64,000 nucleotides of DNA from Homalodisca vitripennis (lineage: Eukaryota > Arthropoda > Insecta > Hemiptera > Cicadellidae), in contig NC_060215.1 in NCBI RefSeq assembly GCF_021130785.1, forward strand, positions 68,638,501 to 68,702,500, given 5' to 3'. Below are positions 12,893-26,559 of this stretch, piece after piece. Below the pieces are notes generated by a model. That model was not told where the DNA came from. It saw nothing but the letters and a program-made list of their open reading frames with translations, and searched no databases. The translations under genes and the position numbers were made by a program. Numbering within the stretch: the first letter of the stretch is position 1; each line of letters begins with the position of its first letter.

Positions 12893-14849
12893 TGTGTTCA
12901 ATTAAGAATATTTATATAATTTTGTTACAGTATGTGATGAGAACGCATCATGATTGGTATGCAAGACTCTGTATTGTGAACTGAGGTAGATTTTTACTGA
13001 TTGCTATTGTTCATTAAACAGCACACCAATCCACATAATAAACCAACTGTCGTATAAAAATGACAACCCCAAAATCCCACTATGTTTATTGTAAGTAACA
13101 TTAAGTCTCAAAATACTGTACTGACTTTATTAACTATTTAAATAGTAACTGCTAAAAATACAATGTTTCCTGCTGCGACATCATGCCCTCCAACATGACA
13201 TGTAGCAACCTATCCTGTCACATCTACTAACTTGAAAACAATTGTTACATTCAAGAGTTAGTTTTTGCTCAGAAACAGCTTCAAAAATCAACTTTAAAAC
13301 ATTTTTGTACAGTTTCCTATCTCTTGGAAAGCTTCGTGGTCCCTCACCTCCAAGCTTATGACTGCTATATTTCCCAGTGACCTCACATATCTTTTCAAAT
13401 CAGCAAAATTAGAACTATACCACTTATATTGACTGTAAAATATGACTGAAAAAATATCAAACTACCAAATACACATCAGAAACAATTAAGAAATTTGGAA
13501 AACTGAATAATTATTGAGCATTTCATCTAAAAATAAGTATACTCCATATGTCTCTCAGGTCTAGAAATATTTTATTGACAGTTAACAATGGTCGTACTAA
13601 TAGAGAAATTACTACTAATGGAGTTTTAGCTTTGATACCAAACAAGTTTTATAATGAAAACATCACCCAGGCACTTGTACTTGGAATGCATAGGTATCTA
13701 ACAAGGCATACCTAGTGCATACAACTGATAAGGCTACAACTATTACACACTGCAGAAGACTGTCCATTTAATGGAAGAATGAAAAAGTTAAATAGACATT
13801 TTTTTGTTTTATAAACAGAAAACATTCTGGCCAAGTGATCCTTTATTAGATCTTGACCTGCAAAAGTAATAAGGACCCACAATTTAAGTTTGTACACAAG
13901 TATGTATGTATACTAGTGCATTTCATTCCAAAGTTATGTTCTTCATTGTCCATACCAATGTATTAATATAAATTATCCAAAACTGATGTAATCATACGTA
14001 GAGTAAACTGAGAGAATCTAGTACAACCTGGTTCTGTTGGTCAATGAGGCACACTATCATCCTGAATAAGTTTTAGAAGTCACATTTGTAATTATAAATT
14101 AAATTATTCATTATATGCTTATGTATATTTATATGAATAAAGATATTTGAAATTGAAATATTTGCAATTAAATAATTACACCCCATTGGGGTACAACTTA
14201 CTGGGAAATGAATAACGATATATATGTTCTACGCTAGCATCACATTTCATTTAATGTTCCATAACCCATCAATCAGATTTTCTTATTCTTTTCTATAGTC
14301 CTAATATAGGATCTTGTAAGTATTTGTTAATCTTCTAATACAAAAAGTTCCTCAGATAAAAATATTTAATCCTATGATGGTTTATTGGAGACGAGTCGGC
14401 AACATTAACGTAACCGCATTGGTTCAACACCGATGTGTCATCAACTGTTTATATTCCCTATTTTGTGTATCCATTTTTTATTAAACATGTTGCACTGGGT
14501 ATTGTTGAAAACAGCTGGTTTCGCTCTTCATTCAGTGAGCATTCTATGGTCCTGACGGTGACTAGACAAAAATATGACGATAAAAACCTTATCATTGCGC
14601 TCCCATTCATGTCGACTCATTATGCTTATTATTGTGTTCTTATTTAGTTATGGTGATTGAAAATTAATGATTTACTAACAAGTTAGATTGACAAAGAGTT
14701 AGATGGGCATCTAATTGATTCAAATGATTGTGAAAATGACATTGGAACTTAGTTGTTAACTTTAGGTAAACGGTAACCCGGAAACCAGTCATTCTTATTT
14801 CTAAGGCTATCCATGTTGAAGATAAAATAGTACAGAGTAAAAAACCATA
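12893..14849. other. intergenic DNA, no gene seen
   Basis: AT-rich sequence with only short ORFs without recognisable motifs. Confidence 0.5.
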
Positions 14850-15330
14850 ATTAAATGGTAAAGCCTACTGTTATTCACAAATTAATAAAAGCAGTATATG
14901 GGTTCTGTGGATACAGGTGACAAGGCAGTGTACCATAATTCCTGCAACCGCCACACAACAATATATTGGAAAAAGATTTTTTCAACATCATTGACATTGC
15001 TCTCTTCAATGCATGTGTACTTTAGAAACTGAACACTTACAAGCCTGTTCAATTCAGAGATTCATAATTAGTGTGGTAGAAACTTTGGGAACAATTGAAG
15101 AAGATGTGCATGCTCCTGACCCTGTTGAAGATGGAAGCCATAAATTTGACAAATTGCCAGGCAAGTCAGAGTGGACTTTTGTGGTTTGCAAACCACTAAA
15201 AAAGGGGCAGGTCAAAGGTTCTGGTATCTAGGATGTAATTGTGGAGTCCACAGAGAGTGCTACCAGCAACTACACAACATTTCTGGAGACCCAAGAAGGG
15301 AGGTAGGAAAAGAGCAACACCTGGCAGTGG
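14850..15330 (+). pseudogene. piggyBac-like transposase remnant (C-terminal end)
   Basis: Read across frames, the plus strand shows pieces typical of the piggyBac DDE domain end: KPTVIHK, then GSVDTGDKAVYHNSCNRH, then a phrase close to FFNIIDIALFNACVL. Further on, a Cys-rich stretch (VVCKPLKKGAGQRFWYLGCN followed by CGVHRECYQQLH) resembles the C-terminal Zn-binding domain found in piggyBac-family transposases. Several stops and frameshifts break it, and the N-terminal two thirds are absent. PiggyBac transposases move DNA at TTAA sites. No flanking TTAA ends were identified. Confidence 0.6.
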
Positions 15331-16740
15331 GAGTTCGCCAAAATGGGCAGTTTTCCACAACATTACCTATTTACTTCTTTATATATATTTTTTTTTGTTT
15401 TTAAGAAAAAGTTCGTAACAGTTGATATTTTCTGATTCAATAATAAATTGTATTTACAATCGCTATTTCAGAAATAGTATAAAGTTTATGGTTTTTATTT
15501 TTTGAAAGTGAAAAATAAAAATAATATTTTACATTTTTCTTCTCCTCTCCTTAAATGAAAAACGTTGAATAAGTGATGAGTAATTTTTGTACCATATTTT
15601 ATAATTAGTATTTCCTAAATAAAATAATACATAAAACTGCTTGGATTATTTGATAAATACATTATTTGGACATTTTTAAAAAGAAGTCTGCAGAAGCCCT
15701 AAAATATAAGGAATTAATACGGGATAGGGATTAAATGTAACACACAATGGCTAACATTTCCTAAACATTGAGGCCTGGAAAATGTAGTATTTGAATGGAG
15801 GCAACTTTGAAGGGGGTAAAGTACATTTTGGTAAAGTGTGTTTCATCACGCCGCTAGAGTACAAGATCAGACACTCTTAGGACAACCTCCCTCCCTATCA
15901 TATATAAAATTTCCATTCAAGTTACCTATAAGCAAGTTTTTTTTATAAGCCGTATACGCTAAATGCTTGTAAAAGACTGGAATTATTTATAATGTTAAGG
16001 AACCATTGGGCAATTTACATCTTGAGCACCGGGATATTGAAAGACTGCATTGTAAGCAAGCACCATATAACCGAAAGTCATACACCATGTCCTTTCAGTA
16101 GTTTTCTCAGCTCAGCGAGATCTTTAAAACAAGAATTTATGCTATATACGTTTCTATTAAAAATATACACTATATCCACATTCTAACTCGCCTTTTGGGG
16201 GAAGATTCGTACAAATATATACCATGTGTAAAACAGTTTCTTATGGGTACTGCTGGCATTAGTGGCTCCTTATTTTATTATATCCTACATTTTAAACGAC
16301 AAAATTATATTCTAAATTTAACTGACACAATTCACAAACAGTAGAAATTCAAATATCCAAATTAATTGCAACTTTAATTAAAACTTTTGGATATAGCTCA
16401 AGAACAAAACACTAAAGACCATATGAAATAAAAAAAATATTTTTTTTTAATTTAAAAAGCGATGAATCTGAATAAAACAAAATATCTCTATAGTGTTGGA
16501 AATAATGCTTAAAATCAAATGTAAGTTATCTACAACTTAATTTTGGTACAATGAATTCCTAAAAATACTGTACGGAGTACAAAATTTATACAGACTAACT
16601 ACATGCAATATAGAACTAGACAGATGAAGAGACTAGTGTTGTTACAGCAGTAACTCACCATTTGTGAGACGGTAACACATTTTTATGGTGAGATAATACA
16701 TTACCACTGTAAAAGCCATGCAACAATTTCTGCATTATCA
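15331..16740. other. intergenic DNA, no gene seen
   Basis: AT-rich. A short phrase near 15770-15830 (reading roughly NGGNFEGGK) faintly recalls a mariner C-terminus but is too short to call. Confidence 0.45.
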
Positions 16741-17060
16741 CTAAGCTTCTTAACGGCTTGCCGAATTTGAAGAGAACAGTTAAGGTCATCGACCATACGT
16801 CTATCTCTTCGTAATAACATTACCCTATCACTAAGCTTCTTACCAGCTTACCGAAATAAAGTTAAAGTAAGGTACCAAGTAAACAAGTTAAAGTTGTTGA
16901 CCACATGTCTATCTCTTTGTAATAACATTACCCTTTTACTAAGCTTCTTGTCAGCTTGCCGAATTAGAAATAAACAAGTTTAGGTCGTTGACCACGTGTC
17001 TATCTCTTCGTAATAGCATTACCCTATCACTAAGCTTCTTTCCAGTTTATCTAATTAGAT
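16741..17060. repeat. tandem repeat, about 90-108-bp unit, three full copies plus a partial
   Basis: Units begin with ctaagcttct at 16741, 16831, 16939 and 17030, giving spacings of 90, 108 and 91 bp. Each full unit also carries a block like ttgaccacatgtctatctct and a gtaataacattaccct end. The middle copy has an extra stretch of about 17 bp. No ORF runs through it. Confidence 0.8.
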
Positions 17061-17165
17061 GAAGTCAGGTTACTAAACTTATAACTGTCCCTTCATATAT
17101 CTGCCCTAACCACTACCTTGTTGTCAGCTTGTCTAATTAGAAGTAGAAAGAAAACATAGTAAAAT

Positions 17166-17355
17166 GTTCTTGTGGAAATAACACGGTTAATTATACAAAG
17201 AGAAGAACTTGATAGAATTGATAAGGCATTAGAATTCAGTGGAAAAAGTTGGTTTTTTCTGTTCTTGTACAAACAACATGGGTAATTATTATAAAAAGAG
17301 AACTTGATCATTTTGACAAAACAATAGAATTCAATTGTAACAGATGGCTCTTTAT
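17166..17355. repeat. second tandem repeat, 95-bp unit, two copies
   Basis: Two diverged copies start with gttcttgt at 17166 and 17261, and the opening word recurs at 17356, giving a constant 95-bp period. Shared blocks include gaacttgat and tagaattca. The unit length is near that of the preceding array, but I see no clear sequence relation beyond length. Confidence 0.7.
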
Positions 17356-20300
17356 GTTCTTCTTATAATCTGTATTTTTTCTTGATTGCATCAAACTTAG
17401 AGGTAAGCTAAAATAATGTAGGATATCTTACATGAATATCAGCATTTTTTACTTTTTATTATTACCTACAGTAAGATGTATAAAACTGGAATATGCAATG
17501 ATATCCAGCCTTAGACTGATCGCAGTTTGAGTTGCTTAATTCCCACTAAAATAGGACATAAAATCGTCCTCGGATTGCAGTATGGATATTCTGCCACAAA
17601 ACACAGACTCAGCCTATCACCCACAAACTTTGACAATTCTGTAGAGTGGATAATTCCATCTTATACTGTATATAGCACTGTTTATTTTGATATACTGATT
17701 TCATAAAATAAAAATTTGTACTGAATTACCACTGCCCAATAGAAATCGTGACTCAATCTGTATTCAACTCTTCTACAACAAGTCTTGTAAATGTAACTAA
17801 AAATATTCTTCATGTTTCCACCAGTTACACACATGTGACTTGTTAAGTGTACACATTATAAGTTATAATATTACTATCAATACAGCATTTGGGTTCAATC
17901 ACAATTATTTACAAATAATACAACAAAATAGATTATAACAAACCCACTAAAGATGCTACTAACATGAATAATGACTTGTAAACAGTGAAACTGATGAGTT
18001 GATGAAGTGATGTTTGAGCAAGAAGTGACAGCATTCTGATCTGTAGTTCTGAGCTGTTCCAGTCTATAAATAGCTCAAGCTAATGTTCCTTTCCTTCTGC
18101 ATTTAAACGTAATTCTTGTTCATCATATTACCATACGGAACAAAATTGTATATGTAGATGCAATGGGTTAGGTAAAAGTGTGTTGTTTTCTACACAATGA
18201 ACTTGGCACATTCTTAAAAGTAAAAATGATGTGGCACACAACTCTATGTTCAAAAATATTACGTTGCACACATATAAACTAAAATGTTATTTAGCGTTAA
18301 TGTTTGGCAAACTAATATTAATCATAACGTCATGTGTATTATGTGCAACTAGTTATAAAATGCTGAATGAATAGATATAGTATATCTCTTTGTAAAAATC
18401 TATAACAGTACATGTGTGTAAACATGTTAATCAGAATACTTAACTAAAAGTAAATTTAGTAAGTGGAACCACATTTATCGCTTGAGCTTTCACCCATTCC
18501 TCAGGTGTGATCATATACACTAAGACTGTGTGTAATGATTTAAAATTAAGACCCTATACTTAATTTAAAGTTAGGGACTATTTTTTAGTTTTGCCTATTC
18601 TTAAAAACTAAACTATTTTGTTTGCTAAGAAATCTGAAAACACAGATGGCCAGTTTAAAATGATTTTTAGATTTAGTGTTGCATGTTTTATATGTGTGGT
18701 GTTTTAAGTAAGCGTGGACAGTGTGATGGTTTCTTGTCAGAATGAACCTGAGCTTTCCTCATTTGTTTTTGTCAGCATTTTATTATTACTATTGTAACAA
18801 TTATAATTACGATAATGGAGTTAATTTATTTTGTACCAGATTCAAATTAATTCTGTTTATTGTAGGTAATATTTTTGCTCATATATTTCACCATGTTTGT
18901 TTTTTTTTTAAGTACCTATAGAAGCAGAAGAAAAACTACTTAAATTTTCCAATTAAATCATAATACTCTTTACATCAATACCTGATCATAACACCACGTT
19001 TCATCAATAGCTGATAATATGCGTTATGTTTTACCTCTGCCACTTTGTATGTGTTACATTAGTTTTTAATCAAATTTAAAGCTGCTTGTTGTGCCTAGGT
19101 TTTGAGGTTTTGCTAATACAAGGGTTTTCTTTGATTGTGTAGTGGTTAACGGGATGCAGATATCATACAATACATTACCTTTCACTATTAAACATTTCAA
19201 ATCAAATGCAACCATGTTGTAGATTTTTCAACAATTAATAATTTACATATTATAGCATTTATGTGCGTTTGAACATTACAAGATAACACAACAGACATTA
19301 TGTGTTAACAAACAACATGTTATATGAAATTACAACTACATCAAAAGAAATGTCATCAATATACTTCCAAACTTGCATGGCGAGCAAATTCTGGCTCACA
19401 GTAACCATGTGTTATCTCAGCCTCTGGCCTTGAAAACTGTGACTGATGGTGAGAAAAGTTAAACTAGATAGTAATTTTCTTTAATCTGACTCCCTATTTG
19501 AGTATTTTTTTAACTTTAAGAAGATTTCACTTTATAAGAAACAATCCAAAACAAAATCTATATAAACATAAAAGATTCCTAGTCTGAATTTTTTTCTTAT
19601 CCTGGTCACATTCTTTTACTGACCAAACTCCAAGAGTGAGTTTTACTCACTTTGTTTTATTTATATCTTAAAAATATAAATGCAGCAATTTACTCATCCG
19701 TCATCTCCTGCTTATTGTAAATTTTACGTGAGTGCTTATAGTATGTTTTTTTACAGAGTTTAGCATGGAAATTTTTAAATTAGCAAATTCTGATATAGCT
19801 ATTTAAACTAACCACAGTATTGTTTTAGAAGATTCTCATTAATAATAAATATTTAAATAAAGAATATTACCATGAAGTTTAATGTTAATTAGGAAATGCC
19901 ATTTGTCACCTAAGGTCACAAATGCATCAATGTGTAGACTTGCAAATCTGTCATGATAACACTCTAACACAAAGTGAGCAACTTGTCCGATGGCTAAACA
20001 TCAAACAGGTCCAACAGTCTTATCTACTCACTTTGTTCCTTAAAATCTAACTTTAGCTGAAAAGACAAACATTTTAATATGTTGGAGACGCTCCACAAAA
20101 TGCAACAGAGCAACTTTTCATAACAGTTACAAAATGTGTAAACTTTCAATATGAGTTCCTGCTCACCAGATTTAGTTCATCAGACAAAAATACAGCACAA
20201 ACAGTAAAAATAAATCAAACTTTACCAAACTGTTGTTTTAATCAGTTACAATGAGTGGATTTATTTTCTCAAAAAGGTTAGGAAACAACCTACACCCAAA

Positions 20301-21914
20301 TACGGTCAAAATCTATAATCTGGGAGTGTGATCTTATAAATAAAAAAATGAATCAATGAATGTGGTACTAATCATTAATCGTGAGAATGGACCAATTCGG
20401 CTAATTATTTTTTAACTACACAAAGTCTACGGAAGGTTTATATGAAGAGAAAGATCGGAAAAGTTTCCTGAAACAATTACGAATTTGGAAAACTAATAAT
20501 ATTTATGTTCCATAATCCAAATTTAACTGACACTAAACATATGAACTAGTTATTAAATGAAAATAAATTATGTATTGGTAAAGGTAGCTTAGTCTACACT
20601 GGTGTTTATTGTGCCAGGGCATGTTGCACTAACCATGATATTAAAACACACTGCCTAGTGTTTGTGTCTCTCATGCTGTAATTAATTAAGTTCACTCAAG
20701 CAATGTTATCATAATTTTGAAAATAGAACATTTTCATCCACATCATAATCTTTTTAGAATTGGTCTGAAACTTTTTTAGGGATTTAGCTTCTTTCTGAAA
20801 ACAATTAAAGTATTACATATGACCCAAATCAACAATTCAAACAATATTAACTGATGTAAGTTCCTATAATTATGAATTTGAAATAATAATTAAGCAACAT
20901 TACATGAAATATTTAGTTTACTGACGTTATAAATGGTTTTATTTAATCATATTATTTGGCCTGCAGTAACTTAAAGTGTATTCATCTGAAATGCACTCAC
21001 ACATGACTTCATGAAATCCTTACAATCCTTGTATTATAATACTTCCTTTTCTTCTAAGCAAGCAAAGTAAAAACCAAATTATTATATTAAAACACAAACT
21101 TATAAAACAGATAGTACAGAAATTACTTTTAATATTCTCAATTACAATAAACTTAAATTAAGATTTAAATATAATAACAATGTATGTACTTTGCATGGTA
21201 ACTGAGATAAATCAAATGATACAACAACTGGAATAACTCAAATATTATTAACTAATTACAATTAATTCGTTGAATTATTCCAAACTAAAACTATTACAAT
21301 GTGTGAATTTTAAGATACTACTATTTAAAGATATTGGAACTTAAATAAATAAATACTATTATTTACTAAAACAAAAACCAAATGAAACTGTGAAATTAAA
21401 TTACTTTGAAAAACACACTAAATCACAATTGTCATAATGACTTTGACTTACATTTAAATTAAAATAACTAATATCAAGCGAGTTAAATACAAAGTTTTTA
21501 TCTTGAGGTATTTGGGTTCAGTCTTCGTGTTCAATTCAGTCAAGAATCAAAAATTGTTTAAAACACTAATAAGATTGTACATATTTTTACTGGCAGCTTT
21601 TTTAAGAGTAGCTGCTTTGAAGTCATATACTTTAGAAAATTCACTAAAACTATTAAAATTTTATGTATGCCAGCATATTGACAGTTAATAGTAAAATTAT
21701 ATAGGTTTTCAGTTGGCTACTATCATAAATGTATTTGTTGTTAAAACAATCTATGATATATATTGCAACAAATTTTGTTTACAATGTTGTCACATACATG
21801 TGTCCATTGACAATCTGAAATATTAATTTAAGAGTTCTAAATTCACTTAAACATTCTAGAAATTTCTAGGTATTCTATAATTTAAACATGTTACATATTG
21901 TCAAGCACCTTTAA
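17356..21914. other. region downstream of dia, no gene seen
   Basis: AT-rich. Only short frames with no motif on either strand. No terminal inverted repeats or RNA genes that I can support. Confidence 0.45.
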
Positions 21915-22234
21915 AAATTCAAAACTATTCTCAGTTTATTAACATTCTATTCTTGTGGTAAAGCTAGATATTAATATAAATTACCTAATAAAACCACGGT
22001 ACATCATTTCTTTAACGTGTTTAATTATTTGTTTTCTTCTTTTGGTTACAAATATTGGTCCTCTCACTGACTATTGACTTGACTGAACTTGAAGATCATG
22101 AACGCACACACACACCTTACACTGCAATTGTCTGTAGTTTATATTATTTCTATCCACAACATTATACAACCAGTACCAACCCAAGCAGGTTTGTGTGAAG
22201 ACTTGTAGTCAATTATTACTAAATTGCTTCTGTG
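21915..22234 (-). other. probable dia 3' UTR
   Basis: This sequence follows the dia stop codon and has no coding potential. The nearest canonical poly(A) signal on the minus strand is the AATAAA at 21935-21940, so cleavage near 21915 is a reasonable guess. Further AATAAA-like sites exist at lower coordinates, so longer UTRs are possible. Confidence 0.4.
21935..21940 (-). terminator. candidate poly(A) signal AATAAA for dia
   Basis: The plus strand reads tttatt, giving AATAAA on the dia strand about 295 bases after the stop codon. It is the first perfect hexamer met downstream. The region is so AT-rich that chance hexamers are common, so confidence is limited. Confidence 0.35.
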
Positions 22235-22256
22235 TTATGAAGATCCAATAAGCTCT
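22235..22256 (-). CDS. dia: diaphanous formin, terminal coding exon 9 of 9 with stop
   Basis: After acceptor ttttctctttcag, the first base completes the codon GC|A. The frame then reads ELIGSS and stops at TAA (22235-22237), so the protein ends SRELS-AELIGSS. Support comes from the strong acceptor, the exact phase match to the preceding exon, and a length reasonable for the Dia tail. Only 22 coding bases lie in this exon, so its identity rests on splice logic more than on homology. The rest of the exon would be 3' UTR toward lower coordinates. Confidence 0.78.
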
Positions 22257-23309
22257 CTGAAAGAGAAAACATAGTTAAAATGATAATTACATAAGACAAA
22301 AGTGAGCTATAGTCTCATAAATGACATGCACAATTGTGTAAGTAATATAAATAACTCATCCTCATTAAATTAGTTACTATAATTTACAAAACACCAGATT
22401 AATAGCCAATGGCTTTTATTTATTTTTAACTTAGAATAAAATGAGTTTTATAAAAAAAGTACGAGACATCCCTGACCAACTCTGTTGGTGGAACAAACCA
22501 CCTTCCTCAATAGTAGTGCCATAGGCCACTCACTAGATAACATAGGTGAACAGAAAATGTGCTTTTGGTACATATAGAACAGCAAAGTGAAAGGAATCTA
22601 GAATCCACTAACACCTATGTAAAACATCTTACAGTCTTACCTAGTTTTAGCATCAAAATCATACCAAAATTATTAACAAGACCCTTCCACTAGTAAAGAA
22701 TTTATTGTAAACACAATTAAGCTAATCTTTAAGTCTAAATATTAGACCACAAGTATGGATTTTAGTCCTGTGCAAACACGGTGAGGATTCCATCAATTTC
22801 AATAGAATGCATTACAGATCTACTACATTAAAATAAATATTTACTCTTTTAGCACGTTCTGATATTATGTAGCTTTATTTGTAAATAATTTATGAGAGCA
22901 GAACTAAAATATTGATTGTTAATGTTTTTACATTTCTTTTTTAATATTTCAAAAGCAAAACAACAATGTAACTTTACTTTATGTATGGTTCATGATTTTA
23001 TCTTTCATTCAAGTATAAATTAATATGTTTAAGGGACAAACTGTATTTTATTAATTTTTAAAAATGTATTGGTTTTGCCAAAAATATGCCTATCACTGTG
23101 CATATTTTACCACTATCAGTCAAATGGTAAAAATATTTTATTAAATCATAGTTTACTCATTTTTATGTGTATTAAAGTACGGTGACAAATTGTGGTGTGT
23201 ATGGTGATCAGTATCTGTTGGTCTTCTATAAATATTATAAATTACCATCTGTTCCTTTTTCAACAGTGAGTTCCAGAAACATTTATATTAGCTAAACATA
23301 AAGGTTAAT

Positions 23310-23645
23310 TTAACCCTTAAAGTGGCAATCGCATGATCTTCAGGTGACTTCCGTTTTCGTAGTGGCACCGCTCTATTTGTTACTTGCTATAGTACACTTT
23401 TAAGATAACTCCAAAAATGTAGAAAAAGATTGTTTTCTAAAAAGATTTAAATTGTTATTTTGATTATATTGTTACACTATAAATGCTACATGTTTTTGTG
23501 AGAAAAACATATACAATACATGTCGGTTTATGATGAATATGTATTACTAAATTATTAATAGTATTAAAGTATACGGAAGGGTTGTAAATCACCCAAAAAT
23601 GGCCTGCCACTACAGGACTTTAGTACCAGGATGGTAGATGGTTAA
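23310..23645. mobile_element. possible piggyBac-like MITE (TTAA ends)
   Basis: The segment starts TTAACCCTTAAAGTGGCA and ends in a sequence whose complement starts TTAACCATCTACC and contains GTGGCA further in. Both ends coincide with TTAA, the piggyBac target site. The inverted ends are poorly conserved beyond the first 6-8 bases and no ORF is present, so the call is tentative. Confidence 0.4.
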
Positions 23646-24151
23646 TAAAAAATCTTTGAATATCTGTCAAATGCAAATTAAGTCAACAAAAGTCAAGTTC
23701 TACATAGTATCACAATGATGAAACCACAATTTTAATAGTATTAATGAAAATGTTGATATTACACATTAAATGAGACACTGAATTAAGAGTTCCTATTCAA
23801 TTTTCAACACCTTGTTAAGCATGATAAACACAGTAACTGTGTGAAAAAGACAGGTGAAAAAACAGTGGAGGAAAAAGTTCATCTTAAGTAAGCCTACTAT
23901 GTGTTCCGTTTGTTTGTAGATTTGTTGCATATATATTGTCGATGTGTTTTTAATTTAAATTTTACTTGACGAATTATTTCCAAAATTGTCACTAGTGATC
24001 AATCAATCAATCGGATGAGATATACAAACCATTTTATGACATTCCAACTTGAGGAGAGAGTTGTGTAAGGGTATTTGAAGACAAGCCATCCCCCATAAAA
24101 GTCAAGAAACAATTATTGAAGAAAGTAACATAAAATGTTTTCTTCAGGAGT

Positions 24152-24454
24152 ATGGGACTGGTGAACGCTATTAAGCTGGGGGAACAAAAAACTGTCACGG
24201 CAAGTTGGTACACTGAAAAATGCTTAACAGAAGTTCATCAGGACTTGAACATCTGGGGTTTAATTTTCCACCATGACAATGCCTCTACTCACACTGCTGC
24301 AAAAACAAGAGTTTTTGGCCGAAAATATGGCATCAAAGTGATAAAGCATCACCTTAATTCACCTGATTTCGTTATGTACAACTTAGCAAGAAATCTGAAA
24401 AAAAAAACATTTGTGCAGTCGTCGCTTTTCTTTAAAAACCAAAATTTATTATGA
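24152..24454 (+). pseudogene. mariner transposase fragment
   Basis: An open stretch of 100 codons reads GLVNAIKLGEQKTVTASWYT, then LIFHHDNASTHTAAKTR, then LNSPDFVMYNLA. These are the mariner catalytic-core motifs: the HHDNA second Asp and the degraded YSPDLAPCD third Asp, here YN in place of CD, so inactive. Both N- and C-terminal parts are missing. It lies in the last dia intron, antisense to the gene. Confidence 0.75.
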
Positions 24455-24921
24455 GATTCAAAATTATTTTAACTCTATTCCAAAAAGTGAGTGACGTTGC
24501 TTTGTTTCGTAAGTCTTCATATATCCAAAAACATGCAAGAAACATTGCTGACAAAGTGTTCCACTCTCTTAGCATTTACATTAGAGTTAACATTTACATA
24601 ACAGCTTAATGTATTTGAAACAGGTTCTAACCTAACACTAGTAGCAGTTGATTGTTCTACTTTTAAATTATAAAATTCATTAGATCCTATTTAAGTCTAA
24701 CTGTAAGTGTAAACTATAAAACATCTGCTTGATTTAACAGTTATTGTGTCAAATATATATGTATGTTATATTATATTGTATGTTTAGTGACAAATAAATG
24801 ATTTTTAATTTTTAGTAAGCTACATCTCAAAAGTCAAGTTCAATTTTGATTTTAATGAATTGTGGGATCCTGGATACTCTGATTTATATGCAAGTCAAAT
24901 ATTCACGAAATCAATACTTAC

Positions 24922-24988
24922 GCACTTAACTCTCTACTGACTAGGCCAGTCCGTGATCTACTACGGTTCAACTGTGCCCGCCGATCAG
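24922..24988 (-). CDS. dia: diaphanous formin, Arg/Ser tail exon 8 of 9
   Basis: This is a 67-bp exon with acceptor tttctgtttcag and donor AGTGC|gtaagt. It begins with two bases that complete the codon left open by the DAD exon and ends with two bases of the next codon. It encodes ADRRAQLNRSRSRTGLVSRE, then LS. Insect Dia proteins end with a similar 'AERRAQLxRSRSR' tail directly after the DAD basic region. The phase fit and this similarity together identify it, although it lies 12.6 kb from the DAD exon. The intron after it (2.67 kb) contains a mariner remnant and a MITE-like segment. Confidence 0.88.
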
Positions 24989-26052
24989 CTGAAACAGAAA
25001 ACAACAAAATGTTATAGACTAATTAATTAATAATTACAAACGGTTAGTTGAACAAATACATGTGGCTTGCAATACAGCCATTGCCATCAAGAGGTGCTTT
25101 TATGTATAGCCAATTTAGTTTTGTTCTCAGAACATAGTTGAAATTACATAAATGTTGGCTGTAAGGGTGTTAGTATTGTTAACATCTTCCATCCCAAATC
25201 AGCTTGTTTCATGGAGTCTGTAGGGGAAAACTCTTTGTCATCCACAATGCTTTATTTAACTATAAATGTCTTGTATTTCCATCAACCATAGTCCAACCTA
25301 GACTTATAGAACTTGTTATACCACAAATTGTTTTTCTGTTTAGCTCTCTGGACCTTTAGGAGATTTTCTTCCAATTACGTTTGTTATATTACAATAGATG
25401 TATTTTTCATATTTGAAGTTATGACCCTACAAATACTATTCACTCCATGAATTTCATTTACACTGTTACAATCAACTTTTGATTAACAAAATGTTTAAGA
25501 TTGAACTTAGAATAATTTTCTTATAATAACACTACACCTGTTCTTTTCTTAAATTTAGAATTCGGTTTATGGTACTTGGTATTATCAGGAGACCACTATT
25601 TTTGGACGAGTTTTCCTTAATGGACACCAAAATAAACTTCATTATATGTTACTAGTACTTGCCTTGTTTAATAATGAAAAGAAAAATACCCGATGAGTCA
25701 TGCTTCCTGTCGCCAAATCGCTTAAATAGGCCGAGACCAGCGACCATTGTTCTTTACTATATATGTACAGGCTAGACCTATTTCAATTCTATTAATTGGA
25801 TCTCATTGCCTATATTCATTGCATCTCAACCTAATATACATCAGAAAAAGCAACTTCTAATTCATGAAAATTTCAACTAGGCCTAGAATTTAAACTCTGC
25901 TTGAGCAAAGTCAATTTCAAATTTATTGTGATAATCTTCTGAATTTGTAGTCTATAAGCCTGTAAATTTGACTGTCTCTAATATCACTAATAATATTACT
26001 GGCCATAGTAGCCATAACTATAGAACATTATTAAATAATGTTTAGCCTAATA

Positions 26053-26422
26053 CAGTAGCAACTTGATTATCCATCACCTACGGGACCAAAGGATAGTCAG
26101 AACCCTAATAAAGTCAGATAATGAGGGGAGAATGAATTAAGCATTTACAGGGATACAAACAATGTATTTAAGTCTAAACTACTTTACTGTAACTTAAGAA
26201 TATACAGTGTACTGTTTTACAGCCAAATAGATAAAGAATAAAAAACATTTTAAGCTATAATACATGAAGAATGAAAATATGTTTAAATCATCCTTAAACT
26301 ACTTGAAAAAAAAAAACAGTTAAACAAACTAATAACAGATAACACTGGTGCGCTACTCAGATAGAAGTGCAAATAGAAATGGATGGATGACCCAAGGAAT
26401 TGGACTTATCGAGGTGCTACTG
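26053..26422. mobile_element. pogo/Tigger-like MITE, 370 bp
   Basis: The left end reads CAGTAGCAACTTGATTATCC and the complement of the right end reads CAGTAGCACCTCGATAAGTCC. Both are bounded by a TA dinucleotide (26051-26052 and 26423-26424), as expected for a TA target duplication. The 'CAGT-x-CCTCG-x-ATcC' style of terminus is that of pogo/Tigger-type elements. No transposase remains inside. Confidence 0.7.
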
Positions 26423-26559
26423 TATATATTAACTATACACAAACAAACGTAACACGAATGCCTGTAAAGATTGTAGACATGGTTCAACACACTCAAAACT
26501 CTGCATTACATATCTAACACTAATCACCATATAATTATTATGGTTTTTTTCATAGGACA

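Larger units (their letters stand above)
22257..24921 (-). other. dia intron 8
   Basis: GT-AG intron of 2,665 bp separating the two tail exons. It contains a TTAA-bounded MITE-like segment (23310-23645) and a mariner remnant (24152-24454). The remainder is featureless AT-rich sequence. Confidence 0.8.

Noticed and set aside
15770..15835. Possible mariner C-terminus (NGGNFEGGK-like phrase)
   Set aside because: Too short and unsupported by neighbouring motifs.
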